Notes under the pieces: generated by a model
What the model was told of the DNA's origin: nothing
The model's database searches: none
The model's input: the letters and a program-made list of their open reading frames with translations, nothing else
Shown here: one piece after another, positions 8,407 through 17,969 of the stretch
Numbering within the stretch: position 1 is the stretch's first letter
How the letters are laid out: the number at the start of each line of letters is the position of its first letter
Source of the DNA: Bacteroidota bacterium
Lineage (GTDB): Bacteria; Bacteroidota; Ignavibacteria; Kapaibacteriales; UBA2268
Assembly: GCA_021780815.1 (NCBI GenBank)
Contig: JAJXYC010000019.1
Coordinates: forward strand, 1-64,000
Length of the DNA stretch: 64,000 bases
Reading direction: 5' to 3'
Position numbers and translations under genes: made by a program

Positions 8407-9777
8407 TTAAAGGTAATCAAATTTGGCAGTAAAGTGTCTTAAAAATGGAGCTTGCCAAGTAATTTTCATTGGACGTAGGTTGTTTCTATTTTGATAAACT
8501 TTAATAATAGTTTCAGCGATAAATTCAATATGGCTTTTTGTATAAACACGTCTTGGAATAGCAAGGCGAACTAATTCTAGCTTAGCGGGTTCAAAAACAC
8601 CGTTTCCATCATAACTACCAAACATTACAGAACCAATTTCGCAAGAACGAATACCACCTTCTACAAAAATCTCACAAGCAATACTTTGTCCTGGAAAATT
8701 TTCAGGCTTAATGTGTGGAGCAAAAAGTTTAGCATCTAAGTAAACGCCATGTCCCCCTGTTGGTTTAAGAATCGGGACACCTGCATTAGTTAATAAATCG
8801 CCTAAATATTTTACTTGACCAATCCTATATTCTAAATAATTTTCATCTAACACTTCACGAAAGCCTTGTGCTAATGCAGCTAAATCACGACGAGCTAAAC
8901 CACCATAAGTAATGAAACCTTCTGTAACAATTAATAAAGTTTTCAAATCCTCTGCAATTTTGTCATCATTAATTCCTATAAATCCACCTGTATTAGACAA
9001 ACCATCTTTTTTGGAACTCATTGTTGCACCATCTGCATAAGAGAACATTTCTTGTGCAATTTCTTTAATAGATTTATTTTCGTAACCTTTTTCTCTTTTT
9101 TTGATAAAATAAGCATTTTCAGCAAAACGACAGCAATCTAAATAAAGAGGTATATTATATTTAGCAAGTAATTTTTTTGTATTGCGAATATTTTCCATTG
9201 ACACTGGTTGTCCACCACCACTGTTATTTGTAATAGTAATCATTGCCATTGGAATGTTTTCTGCTCCTTTTTCTAAAATTAATTTTTCAAGGGCAGTTAA
9301 ATCCATATTCCCTTTAAAATCAGCAATTAATGATGTATCTAAACTTTCTTTAACAGGTAAATCAACCGCTACTGCTTTTGAATATTCTAGATTACCTCTC
9401 GTAGTATCAAAATGTGTATTATTAGGGATAATTTTATTCGGACCGCCTAAAACTCCGAACAATATTCTTTCAGCAGCACGACCTTGATGTGTAGGAATTA
9501 TATGCTTAAATCCTGTAATTTCTTTTACTATTGATTCAAATTCAAACCAATTCCGTGAACCAGCATAAGATTCATCTCCATCCATTATTGCTGCCCATTG
9601 TTTTGAACTCATTGCGGTTGTTCCGCTATCTGTAAGTAAATCAATTGTAATATAATCCGATTTTAAAGAAAAGGGATTGTAATTTGCTTCTTTGATATAA
9701 TTTAATCTTTCTTCTTTTGTTGTTATTGGGATTGATTCAATAGATTTAATTTTGAATGGTTCAAATGATAAACTCAT
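8407..9777 (-). CDS. tnaA: Tryptophanase (PLP-dependent beta-eliminating lyase)
   Basis: A 456-residue fold-type I PLP enzyme predicted to split L-tryptophan into indole, pyruvate and ammonia. Recognised segments: DLLTDSGT (47-53 region), IPTHQGRAAE (94-103) and the PLP lysine in SSKKD (Lys257). Overall it resembles tyrosine phenol-lyase closely, with the same length as I recall the Citrobacter enzyme. But two positions that define that activity are changed to the tryptophanase state: Ile381 instead of Arg381, and His448 instead of Phe448. The start is supported by GAGGTG a few bases before the ATG. No tryptophan permease is adjacent. Confidence 0.85.
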   Translation of the reverse strand: MSLSFEPFKIKSIESIPITTKEERLNYIKEANYNPFSLKSDYITIDLLTDSGTTAMSSKQWAAIMDGDESYAGSRNWFEFESIVKEITGFKHIIPTHQGRAAERILFGVLGGPNKIIPNNTHFDTTRGNLEYSKAVAVDLPVKESLDTSLIADFKGNMDLTALEKLILEKGAENIPMAMITITNNSGGGQPVSMENIRNTKKLLAKYNIPLYLDCCRFAENAYFIKKREKGYENKSIKEIAQEMFSYADGATMSSKKDGLSNTGGFIGINDDKIAEDLKTLLIVTEGFITYGGLARRDLAALAQGFREVLDENYLEYRIGQVKYLGDLLTNAGVPILKPTGGHGVYLDAKLFAPHIKPENFPGQSIACEIFVEGGIRSCEIGSVMFGSYDGNGVFEPAKLELVRLAIPRRVYTKSHIEFIAETIIKVYQNRNNLRPMKITWQAPFLRHFTAKFDYL

Positions 9778-9863
9778 AACACCTCAAAAATAATTTAAAA
9801 TTAATAAATTTATGAAATATAAAATTACGAAAAAATTAAAAAACAATTATAATTCTTTGTAAA

Positions 9864-12800
9864 TTAAGAGCAACCAGTAGTATGCCCGCAATCTTCACAA
9901 ACGCTGCAAGTGCCATTTTTCCTAACACGAACAGAACCGCAAACTTCGCACTGTTCACCAGTATAACCTAATGACACAGCTTCGCTTGCTCCGAATTGAA
10001 GTTGTTCAGTTTGTGTAGAAGTCTTTATTTTTACAAGTAATTTTTGTTCGAAATCAGGGAACAGACTCTCTGTATCTTTTTGTTTTTCTTCAATAGTTAA
10101 GATTTGTCCATCATCTGGTATATCTTCAATACGAACTTGCTTCTTTTCTTCTGCTTCCTGTATTTTATAGGCAATAGGATATGACGTTTCAGAAACATCA
10201 ACGTGAATATTATTTTTTTCATCATCAATTTGTGCGGGAACATGTGCTAAATCATCTCTATGTAAATAATCAATTGCAAGTGAGCGGAATATAAAATCAA
10301 GGACTGATGTAGTAGTTTTAATTCTTTCATGCCCTTGTACAACTCCTGCGGGATCAAAACGAGTAAACACAAAAGTATCAACTAATTCATCAAGAGGTAT
10401 TCCATATTGTAAAGCTTTCGAAGTTAAAATAGCAAAGCTATTTAATAAACCACGAAAAGCGGCACCTTCTTTATACATATCAATAAAAATTTCACCTAAT
10501 GTGCCGTCCTCATATTCACCTGTTCTTAAATACACTTTATGAGTGTTAATTGTAGATTCTCTAATGTTGCCATGTCTTTTTGGTGGTAACTTTTGCCTAA
10601 CAGGGTGCCTAAATTCAGGTTTTTTAGTAACAATTTCTGTTGGATGATTTTCTTCATCAAATTTATAATCGTCCAATGTAACTTCTTCAACTAAATTGTC
10701 ATCTATTTTAGTATTTAATGGTTGAGATAATTTTGATGTATCTCTATAAATAGCAATTGCTTTTAGCATTAATTTCCAAGCTTGAAAATAAACATTCCCA
10801 ATTTCACTTACATTTGCTTCTTCGGGCATATTTACTGTTTTTGAGATTGCTCCTGAAATAAATGGTTGAGCAGCTGCCATAATTTTAACATGAGCCATAT
10901 ATGGAATAAATCTTTTTCCATTTTTCCCGCATTTAGAAGCAGTATCAAAAATTGGCAAATGTTCTTCGCTAAGATGTGGGGCACCTTCAAGCATCATTGT
11001 ACCGCAGACATAATTATTTGCTTCGTCAATTTGCTTTTCAGTAAAACCAAGTTCTTTTAGAAGGTTGAAATTTGGGGAATTTATTATTGATTGTTTTATA
11101 CCAAGAGATTGAATAAAGTTTTCACCAAGTGTCCATTTATTAAATGCAAATCTAATATCAAATACATTTGGCAATTGTTCTTCAATTATATTGATTTTTT
11201 CGTCAGTAAATCCTTTTTCGGTTAAGCTTGCTTTGTTAATATAAGGACAACCCACGAAAGTTCCATTTCCTTTTGCATATTTTTCAATATCAATAATTTG
11301 TTGTTCAGTATAACCCAATTTTCTTAATGCTTTACGGACAGATTGATTAACAATTTTAAAATAACCGCCGCCAGCAAGTTTTTTAAACTTAACAACGGCG
11401 AAATCAGGTTCAATTCCAGTGGTATCACAATCCATAATAAGTCCAATAGTTCCAGTAGGAGCAAGAACTGAAACTTGCGCATTTCGGTATCCATATTTTT
11501 CACCAAGTGCGAGTGCTTGGTCCCAAACTTCACGAGCGGCATCAACTAAATATTCAGGGCAGAACTTTGGATTAATACCTAATGGGCGAATTGATAATCC
11601 TTCGTATTCACTTATAGGTGAATTATACGATGCTCTTCTATGATTTCTGATTACTTTCAGCATATCATCTCTATTTTTTTCAAATTCAGGGAAAGTTCCA
11701 TTTGTACGAGCAATTTCAGCAGAAGTAGCATAAGCCTCACCAGTAAGCAGTGCAGAAATGGCACCTGTCCAAGCAAGAGCCTCTGATGAATCGTAAGGAA
11801 TGCCGTTTACCATCAAAAGAGTGCCTAAATTTGCATATCCTAATCCAAGTGTACGGAACTCATAACTTTTCTTTGCCATTTCTGGGGAAGGGTAATGAGC
11901 CATTAATACTGAAATTTCAAGGACTAAAGTCCAAATCCGTACGGCGTGTAAGTAGTCATCAACTTTAAAAACTTGATTTTCTTCATCATAAAATTTCATT
12001 AAATTTAAGCTTGCTAAATTGCAAGCAGTATCATCGAGGAACATATATTCGCTGCATGGGTTAGAAGCATTAATTCTTCCTGATTTTGGACAAGTATGCC
12101 ATTCATTAATTGTTGTGTCAAATTGTAAGCCTGGATCTGCACTTTGCCAAGCACTTAAATTAATTTTTTCCCAAATCTTCTTTGCTGGTACTGAACGAGC
12201 CACTTCTTTATTTGTTCTCCATTTCAAATCCCACATCTCTTCATTATCAACTGCTCGCATAAATTCGTTAGTAACGCGAACTGAATTATTAGAATTTTGA
12301 CCACTTACCGTTAAATAGGCTTCTCCTTCATAATGTGTGTCGTAACTTTGAAAGTCAAAATTTTTATATCCTTGCGCAACTAAATCCAAATTTCTTTTTA
12401 TGTAGTTTAAAGGAACACCTCTATTTAAAGCTTTTTGGATTAATTTTTTAAGTTTAGGATTAGTTTTTGGGTTTACTCCTTGTTGCATTGCTTCTTCAAC
12501 AATGGCTTTCATAAATTTATTAATAATTCTTGAGCCGGCAACAAGTGAAGCAACTTTATATTCTTCATTCGCTTTCCATTCAATGAATTTTTCAATATCA
12601 GGATGTTCTACATCAAGAATAACCATTTTTGCCGCACGTCTTGTGGTTCCACCTGATTTAATTGCGCCCGCCGCTCTGTCGAAAATCTTTAAGAAACTCA
12701 TTAATCCTGATGAAATTCCACCGCCAGAGAGTTTTTCTCCTTCTGCTCTTAATGCAGAAAAATTTGTTCCAGAACCACTTCCAAATTTGAATACTCTTGC

Positions 12801-13415
12801 TTCTCTTGTAACTAAATCAAAAATACCACCAGGATTAAGTAAATCATCATCTACCGAATTAATAAAACAGGCGTGTGGCTGTGGTCTTGAATATGCATCT
12901 TCCGAACGTTGTAATTCTAATGTGTCTGGGTCAATATAATAATGACCTTGGCGGTTACCCTTTATTCCATATACGGTAGAAAGTCCTGTATTAAACCATT
13001 GAGGCGAATTTGGTGCGGCTTTCTGGTCTAATAGCATATATACTATTTCATCATAAAAGATGTCTGCATCTTCTTTGCTATCAAAATAGTTGTATTTTTC
13101 TCCCCACCATTTCCAAGTAAAAGCTAATCTATGTATAATTTGTTTTATGCTTGTTTCAGCGCCAGTTTTTTGTTTTCCATTGGCATCAAAAATTGGTGTG
13201 CCGTCCTCGTTATATTGAGGTACTCCCGTTTTACGAAAGTATTTTTGTGCTAATATATCTGTTGCTACTTGTGACCAATTAGAGGGAACTTCTATATCGT
13301 TTGCTTCAAACACAAGCGAACCATCAGGATTTTTCAAACTTGATTTCCGCTTTGTATAAGTGAACATATCGTAAGGTGAATGTTCCTCTTTTGTAAATCT
13401 TCTTGAAATTTTCAT
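9864..13415 (-). CDS. nrdJ: Adenosylcobalamin-dependent (class II) ribonucleotide reductase
   Basis: An 1183-residue enzyme reducing ribonucleotides to deoxyribonucleotides, with B12 as the radical source. Seen: first redox Cys183 in HACFINSVDD, active-site N452-P-C454-S-E456 (thiyl Cys454), second redox Cys465 in DDTACNLASLNL, the APTGTIGLIMDCDTTGIEP segment characteristic of NrdJ, and a cysteine-rich C-terminal tail with C-x2-C pairs ending in GHTTGCS, which probably re-reduces the active site or binds metal. No radical-bearing small subunit gene is adjacent, as expected for class II. No cobalamin riboswitch was recognised in the leader. It is divergent from the ClpB-half gene. Confidence 0.94.
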   Translation of the reverse strand: MKISRRFTKEEHSPYDMFTYTKRKSSLKNPDGSLVFEANDIEVPSNWSQVATDILAQKYFRKTGVPQYNEDGTPIFDANGKQKTGAETSIKQIIHRLAFTWKWWGEKYNYFDSKEDADIFYDEIVYMLLDQKAAPNSPQWFNTGLSTVYGIKGNRQGHYYIDPDTLELQRSEDAYSRPQPHACFINSVDDDLLNPGGIFDLVTREARVFKFGSGSGTNFSALRAEGEKLSGGGISSGLMSFLKIFDRAAGAIKSGGTTRRAAKMVILDVEHPDIEKFIEWKANEEYKVASLVAGSRIINKFMKAIVEEAMQQGVNPKTNPKLKKLIQKALNRGVPLNYIKRNLDLVAQGYKNFDFQSYDTHYEGEAYLTVSGQNSNNSVRVTNEFMRAVDNEEMWDLKWRTNKEVARSVPAKKIWEKINLSAWQSADPGLQFDTTINEWHTCPKSGRINASNPCSEYMFLDDTACNLASLNLMKFYDEENQVFKVDDYLHAVRIWTLVLEISVLMAHYPSPEMAKKSYEFRTLGLGYANLGTLLMVNGIPYDSSEALAWTGAISALLTGEAYATSAEIARTNGTFPEFEKNRDDMLKVIRNHRRASYNSPISEYEGLSIRPLGINPKFCPEYLVDAAREVWDQALALGEKYGYRNAQVSVLAPTGTIGLIMDCDTTGIEPDFAVVKFKKLAGGGYFKIVNQSVRKALRKLGYTEQQIIDIEKYAKGNGTFVGCPYINKASLTEKGFTDEKINIIEEQLPNVFDIRFAFNKWTLGENFIQSLGIKQSIINSPNFNLLKELGFTEKQIDEANNYVCGTMMLEGAPHLSEEHLPIFDTASKCGKNGKRFIPYMAHVKIMAAAQPFISGAISKTVNMPEEANVSEIGNVYFQAWKLMLKAIAIYRDTSKLSQPLNTKIDDNLVEEVTLDDYKFDEENHPTEIVTKKPEFRHPVRQKLPPKRHGNIRESTINTHKVYLRTGEYEDGTLGEIFIDMYKEGAAFRGLLNSFAILTSKALQYGIPLDELVDTFVFTRFDPAGVVQGHERIKTTTSVLDFIFRSLAIDYLHRDDLAHVPAQIDDEKNNIHVDVSETSYPIAYKIQEAEEKKQVRIEDIPDDGQILTIEEKQKDTESLFPDFEQKLLVKIKTSTQTEQLQFGASEAVSLGYTGEQCEVCGSVRVRKNGTCSVCEDCGHTTGCS

Positions 13416-13643
13416 TTATAACCCATTGTTTTTTATTGACATATTTCTTATTTATATTGCAAGAATAAAAAATTAATTTTTCATTTTTAGAGAATTCTAA
13501 ATTATAAAAAAAAAGAAATTGTTTGGAGAAAAGTTTTCAACACTTTTAACTTCTTCAATTTTGTTGCATTTTTTTTAATACTTTTAAACGAGTTTAGTGT
13601 AAAAATCGTCTATTCCATTTAGTTAATAATTTTCCACATTTTA

Positions 13644-13651
13644 TAATTTTG
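13644..13651 (+). promoter_or_regulatory. Putative -7 promoter box for the ClpB-half gene
   Basis: TAATTTTG ending 31 bases before the ATG at 13683. It suggests the truncated-looking gene has its own promoter and is not the 3' remnant of a broken gene. Confidence 0.45.
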
Positions 13652-13682
13652 TATAATTCAAATTTAAAAATAAAATAATTTT

Positions 13683-14999
13683 ATGGATAATATCCAAGAA
13701 AAATTAAAAGAAATAGAAAGTGAAATAGAAGAGCTTAAGCAAAAAGAAATTGAACTAACAAAAAGATGGAAATTAGAAAAAAGCATTATTCAAGAAATAC
13801 AAAATTTGAAAGCTGAAATTGAAAGTACAAAAGCAATTTCTGAAAATTATGAAAGAGAAGGTAACTTAGAAAAAGTTGCAGAGATACGGTATGGCAAATT
13901 ATTTAATTTGCAAAAGAAATTAAAAGAAGCAAGCGAAAACTTAAAAGTATTGCAAGAAACAGGTAGTCTTCTTAAAGAAGAGGTAACCGAAGAGCAGATT
14001 GCAGAAGTATTATCCAAAGGGACAGGTATTCCAGTAAGTAAAATGTTAGAAACCGAACGGCAAAAAATAGTGAAGATGGAAGACAGATTGCACGAAAGAG
14101 TAATAGGTCAAGATATTGCTGTTGAAACAGTTTCTAATGCGATTAGGCGTTCACGGGCAGGTTTGCAAGACCAAAATAAACCGATAGGGTCTTTTTTATT
14201 TATCGGACCAACAGGAGTAGGGAAAACAGAATTAGCTCGTTCGCTTGCTGAATTTTTATTTGATAATGAAAATGCAGTAATAAGAATTGATATGAGTGAG
14301 TATATGGAAAAATTTTCTGTATCTCGCTTAATAGGCGCACCGCCGGGATATGTTGGCTACGAAGAAGGCGGTCAATTAACTGAATCTGTACGACATCATC
14401 CTTATGCCGTTGTTCTTTTAGATGAAATTGAGAAAGCGAATGTTGAAGTTTTTAATGTTCTTTTGCAAGTTCTTGATGATGGACGTCTTACTGATGGTAA
14501 AGGGAGAACTGTTAATTTTCGGAATACTATTATCATTATGACTTCTAATATAGGTACTGATTTAATCCAAGAAAAATTTACTCAAGTTAGTGAAAATCAA
14601 TATGATTTGGTTTATCAAGATGTTCAAAATGATATTCTAAAAATTTTAAGAAAAACTTTTCGCCCTGAATTTATTAATAGAATTGATGAAACTATTTTAT
14701 TTAAGCCTTTAACAAAAAATGAAATAGCCCAAATTGCAAAAATTCATTTAAATAAACTTGTTGCTAAATTAGCACAAAATAATATTTATTTAGATTATAG
14801 CGATAAAGTATTGGATAAAATAGCAGAAATTGGATATGACCCTTATTTTGGGGCAAGACCATTAAAACGTGCTGTGCAGAAATATATATCAGACAATCTA
14901 TCTAAGAATTTGCTTGAAGGTTTATTTGGAACCAATGATTCAGTCGTAATTGATTTAGACAAAGATGGTAATATTATTTTTGAAAAACAAAAAACATAA
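13683..14999 (+). CDS. ClpB-like half protein: partial middle coiled coil plus second AAA+ domain only
   Basis: A 438-residue protein that aligns by eye with the C-terminal half of ClpB disaggregase (about 860 residues). It starts inside the middle coiled coil (residues 1-105, charged heptads, EREGNLEKVAEIRYG), then has the second ATPase domain with Walker A GPTGVGKTE (183-191 region), Walker B VVLLDEIEKA, the pore-loop segment GAPPGYVGYEEGG, sensor TSN and GARPLKR near the C terminus. The N domain, first AAA+ domain and first part of the coiled coil are missing. The 267 bases upstream show no remnant of them in any frame. Key ATPase residues are intact, so it could be an active paralogue or a partner of full-length ClpB. 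Confidence 0.85.
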   Translation: MDNIQEKLKEIESEIEELKQKEIELTKRWKLEKSIIQEIQNLKAEIESTKAISENYEREGNLEKVAEIRYGKLFNLQKKLKEASENLKVLQETGSLLKEEVTEEQIAEVLSKGTGIPVSKMLETERQKIVKMEDRLHERVIGQDIAVETVSNAIRRSRAGLQDQNKPIGSFLFIGPTGVGKTELARSLAEFLFDNENAVIRIDMSEYMEKFSVSRLIGAPPGYVGYEEGGQLTESVRHHPYAVVLLDEIEKANVEVFNVLLQVLDDGRLTDGKGRTVNFRNTIIIMTSNIGTDLIQEKFTQVSENQYDLVYQDVQNDILKILRKTFRPEFINRIDETILFKPLTKNEIAQIAKIHLNKLVAKLAQNNIYLDYSDKVLDKIAEIGYDPYFGARPLKRAVQKYISDNLSKNLLEGLFGTNDSVVIDLDKDGNIIFEKQKT

Positions 15000-15079
15000 A
15001 ACTTTTGTTTTTTTTGATGTTTCAGTTGTAAATATAAATTTTTTTCTTAATTTGAAAATTTTAAAAAAGTAAATAAACG

Positions 15080-15847
15080 ATGTATTACGCAATGCCATTA
15101 ACCCAGAGACTTAGAAAAAACATAAAGTCTCTATCTCATAAAAATTTTCGTGATGAAAATTCTATTTTTTTAGTTGAAGGCGAAAAACTTTGTACCGAAC
15201 TGATAAAAAGTGATTTTTCAATAGAATTAGTTGTAATCAAAGATATGCCTTCCGTTGAAATTGTTGGATTACTTGAAACATTAGCAGAACGGGCTATACC
15301 TATATATACTACACCCAAACATGTGTTTGACCAAATGACAGATGCTAAAACACCACAAAGTATTGTTGCTGTTGTACATAAAAAGCCGATGAAATTAGAT
15401 ATAAATGAAACTTTTATTGCTTTGGATTGCGTTTCTGACCCTGGAAATGTTGGAACTATTATTCGTACTGCTGAATGGTTTGGTATTAAGCAAGTTATAT
15501 TAGGTGGTCAAACAGCTGATGTTTATAACCCGAAAGTTGTTCGTTCTACAATGGGTTCAATTTTTAGAATTAATTATTTCGAAACAGATGAACTTGCAGA
15601 TTTGTTAAAGAAAAATTATTCTAAATTTAAATTATTTGGTGCTTCTGTAAATTCTCCCAATTTACTTGAAAAAGTCAAAGTTCCTAAAAATTATGGGTTA
15701 ATTTTTGGCAATGAGGCAAGAGGAATTTCAGAAGAAGTTAATAAAACATTAACTTCCGATTTTTTAATTGAAGGATTTGGTTCAAACGAATCTTTAAATG
15801 TTGCTGTTAGTGTTGGTATTACATTGTTTCATTTTACAAAGAAGTAA
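15080..15847 (+). CDS. TrmH/SpoU-family RNA 2'-O-ribose methyltransferase
   Basis: A 255-residue SPOUT methyltransferase, probably acting on rRNA or tRNA with S-adenosylmethionine. An N-terminal substrate-binding domain (about 1-100) precedes the knotted domain with motif 1 DPGNVGTIIRTAEWFG (120-135), motif 2 GNEARGI (210-216) and motif 3 SLNVAVSVGI (238-247). The exact RNA target cannot be read from sequence. A second ATG four codons in (15092) is also possible; neither has a clear ribosome site. It converges with the next gene, with 9 bases between stops. Confidence 0.9.
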   Translation: MYYAMPLTQRLRKNIKSLSHKNFRDENSIFLVEGEKLCTELIKSDFSIELVVIKDMPSVEIVGLLETLAERAIPIYTTPKHVFDQMTDAKTPQSIVAVVHKKPMKLDINETFIALDCVSDPGNVGTIIRTAEWFGIKQVILGGQTADVYNPKVVRSTMGSIFRINYFETDELADLLKKNYSKFKLFGASVNSPNLLEKVKVPKNYGLIFGNEARGISEEVNKTLTSDFLIEGFGSNESLNVAVSVGITLFHFTKK

Positions 15848-15856
15848 TTTAATTTA

Positions 15857-16789
15857 TTAAAACGGTGTCCAAATAAAGCTTGTAAATGGAATAAAATATG
15901 GTGTTGTGAATATCGCTAAACCAAAATCTGCTGAAACATTTGAATTGCCAATTCTAAATCCGAGAAGTATTCCAGAATTTGAAGGTTTTGTTATATCACT
16001 ATTCCATAATTCACCGATAAAATGCGTATCATTTGTTGTTGAAAATCTACTATCTATACCTAATGCTATTCCAAAAGAGCCGTTTTCAAAAGGGAATGTG
16101 TATAAATTATTTCCGAGATTGACTTCATAAAAGTCTTTATTCCCAATTTTTGAGTAAAGCGAAGCGGTAAAAATTGATTTTTCTGTTGTAAAAGAAACTG
16201 CGCCGTATATGTGTGAAATTTTATTATATGAGTTAATCATAACCATATTTCCACCCAGTGCTAATGAAATATGCCCATACATTGAATCCCAATATTCTTG
16301 ATAAACAGTAGCTTTCGCATTTAAAAGCGTAATTTGTTGGTCTGGTCTAATTGCAGGGACAATTGATTGTCCAGCAGTAAACGAGAAGTATTTTGATATA
16401 CCGAAACCTCCGTATAACATTAAAAGTTCAACGTTCCCAATGAAATGGTTATTTTCAATAGGTTCAGCGGTTGGAAGTAGAAATATTCTATGGCTGTTTC
16501 TGTTATAACTGCTCCAAGGTAATATTTCTGTAATTTCAGATAAATATATTTTCGTTTTTCCAATTTTAGTTTGAACGGAAATTGATGTTAATTGACCTTT
16601 TTCAAATCCTAAATCTAATATTTGACATTTTAAAATATCGCCATTGGTTAATCTTATTATTACTTCATCATTTTTAATTTTATTTAAATAATCTTCATCC
16701 AAATTTGCATAAAGGTTAAAAGTATTGAAAATGTTGGTTGCAAAAATTAGAAAAATAGAATAAGCAAATATCTTTATATTTCTTTTCAT
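15857..16789 (-). CDS. Outer-membrane beta-barrel-like protein, unknown function
   Basis: A 310-residue protein with an N-terminal hydrophobic signal segment (about 1-28). A short soluble domain (about 35-90, IIRLTNGDILKCQILDL) looks like a small barrel fold. From about residue 105 on there are alternating strands rich in Gly, Asn and aromatics, ending in phenylalanine as outer-membrane barrels usually do. I do not recognise a named family. It is convergent with the methyltransferase gene and monocistronic by spacing. Confidence 0.65.
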   Translation of the reverse strand: MKRNIKIFAYSIFLIFATNIFNTFNLYANLDEDYLNKIKNDEVIIRLTNGDILKCQILDLGFEKGQLTSISVQTKIGKTKIYLSEITEILPWSSYNRNSHRIFLLPTAEPIENNHFIGNVELLMLYGGFGISKYFSFTAGQSIVPAIRPDQQITLLNAKATVYQEYWDSMYGHISLALGGNMVMINSYNKISHIYGAVSFTTEKSIFTASLYSKIGNKDFYEVNLGNNLYTFPFENGSFGIALGIDSRFSTTNDTHFIGELWNSDITKPSNSGILLGFRIGNSNVSADFGLAIFTTPYFIPFTSFIWTPF

Positions 16790-16839
16790 AGTTTATTGAC
16801 AATTTTGTTATAATTTCTTAATTATAAGTTATAAAAAAA

Positions 16840-16847
16840 CAAAATTA
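16840..16847 (-). promoter_or_regulatory. Putative -7 promoter box for the outer-membrane protein gene
   Basis: Reads TAATTTTG on the minus strand, 50 bases upstream of the ATG at 16789. It sits in the 143-base AT-rich gap between this gene and purQ, where nothing else was seen. Confidence 0.4.
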
Positions 16848-16932
16848 AACAAATTGTTGAAATAATAGAATACAAATAAAGAATAGGCTTAACTTAAAAT
16901 AATAAGAAATTAAATTTCAAAGTAAAAAAATA

Positions 16933-17625
16933 TTATAAAATAGAATCAATGAGTGATTTAAAAATCAATAAACCATCATTTCCACCCAGTGCAATATCAC
17001 TTAATCTTTCAGGATGCGGCATCATTCCTAATATATTTCCTTTGTTATTAATAATGCCAGCAATATTTAACATTGAACCATTTGGGTTAGATTCTGCATT
17101 AACATTGCCATTTTCATCGCAATATTGAAAGACGATTTGATTATTGTCTTTAAGCATTTTTAAAGTATCATCATCAACAAAGTAGTTTCCTTCCCCATGC
17201 GCAATAGGAATACGAAGGATTGTATTTTCAGGAATCTTATTTGTGAAAATTGTATTTCTATTCAATGTTTTTAGATGCACATCTTTGCAAATAAAAGTAA
17301 GAGAAGTATTTCGCATTAAAGTACCTGGTAATAATCCTGCTTCGGTTAAAATTTGAAATCCATTACAGATACCTAAAACAGGCTTCCCTTTTTCTGCAAA
17401 ATTAATTACGTCTTTCATAATAGGAGAAAAGCGGGCGATAGCGCCAGAGCGTAAATAATCGCCATAAGAAAATCCACCTGGTAAGATAACGCAATCAATA
17501 TCAGAGGGGATAGAGGTATCTTTATGCCATAAAAATTCAGACTGACTCTCTGCATTTGTTTGAGTAGCATAAAAAGCATCATGGTCGCAATTGGAACCGG
17601 GAAATACAACAACACCAAATTTCAT
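16933..17625 (-). CDS. purQ: Phosphoribosylformylglycinamidine synthase, glutaminase subunit PurQ
   Basis: A 230-residue class I glutamine amidotransferase that supplies ammonia for the fourth step of purine synthesis. The catalytic triad is visible: Cys87 in GICNGFQ, His204 and Glu206 in MMPHPERL. The N terminus [15 protein letters not shown] is typical of PurQ. It lies 15 bases after purS, as the small subunits usually do in species with a three-part enzyme (PurL, PurQ, PurS). purL is not in the window. Confidence 0.95.
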   Translation of the reverse strand: MKFGVVVFPGSNCDHDAFYATQTNAESQSEFLWHKDTSIPSDIDCVILPGGFSYGDYLRSGAIARFSPIMKDVINFAEKGKPVLGICNGFQILTEAGLLPGTLMRNTSLTFICKDVHLKTLNRNTIFTNKIPENTILRIPIAHGEGNYFVDDDTLKMLKDNNQIVFQYCDENGNVNAESNPNGSMLNIAGIINNKGNILGMMPHPERLSDIALGGNDGLLIFKSLIDSIL

Positions 17626-17640
17626 TTTTGCCTCATTAGA

Positions 17641-17892
17641 TTATTCTGTTATGGAAATATGATAATCTTCAATAATAGGGTTTGCAATTAGCTTGGAACA
17701 AGCAGAATCTACAATTGCTTTTGCTTCTTCATAAGATTCCGCTTCTACGTTCAATTCTACAAATTTACCAATTCGCAAATTTGTAATATTTTGAAATTCC
17801 ATTGAATGCAAAGAATTTTCAACTGTTTTTCCTTGAACGTCTAGAATTCCACGTTTTAACATTATTTTGATTTCACAAAAGTATTTTTTCAT
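17641..17892 (-). CDS. purS: Phosphoribosylformylglycinamidine synthase subunit PurS
   Basis: An 83-residue small subunit that bridges PurL and PurQ and helps channel ammonia. Seen: KRGILDVQGKTVENSL and a C-terminal LIANPIIEDYHI, both typical of PurS. The chosen start is the ATG at 17892; one codon upstream is an in-frame TTG. It is translated just before purQ and follows pssA after 77 bases, so the phospholipid and purine genes may share transcripts. Confidence 0.92.
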   Translation of the reverse strand: MKKYFCEIKIMLKRGILDVQGKTVENSLHSMEFQNITNLRIGKFVELNVEAESYEEAKAIVDSACSKLIANPIIEDYHISITE

Positions 17893-17969
17893 CAAAAGAC
17901 CTGTTTTTGAATAAAATTAATTTACAAAATTAGTATTAATTTTGTATTGAATAAATAAAACAGAAGAAA

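Noticed and set aside
9785-9792. A TATTTTTG promoter-like box right before tryptophanase
   Set aside because: It overlaps the GAGGTG ribosome site a few bases before the ATG, so it cannot be the promoter for an mRNA that uses that site.
13416-13682. Possible cobalamin riboswitch upstream of the B12-dependent ribonucleotide reductase
   Set aside because: The leader is almost all A/T; no B12-box-like GCCACTG motif or GC-rich helices were found.
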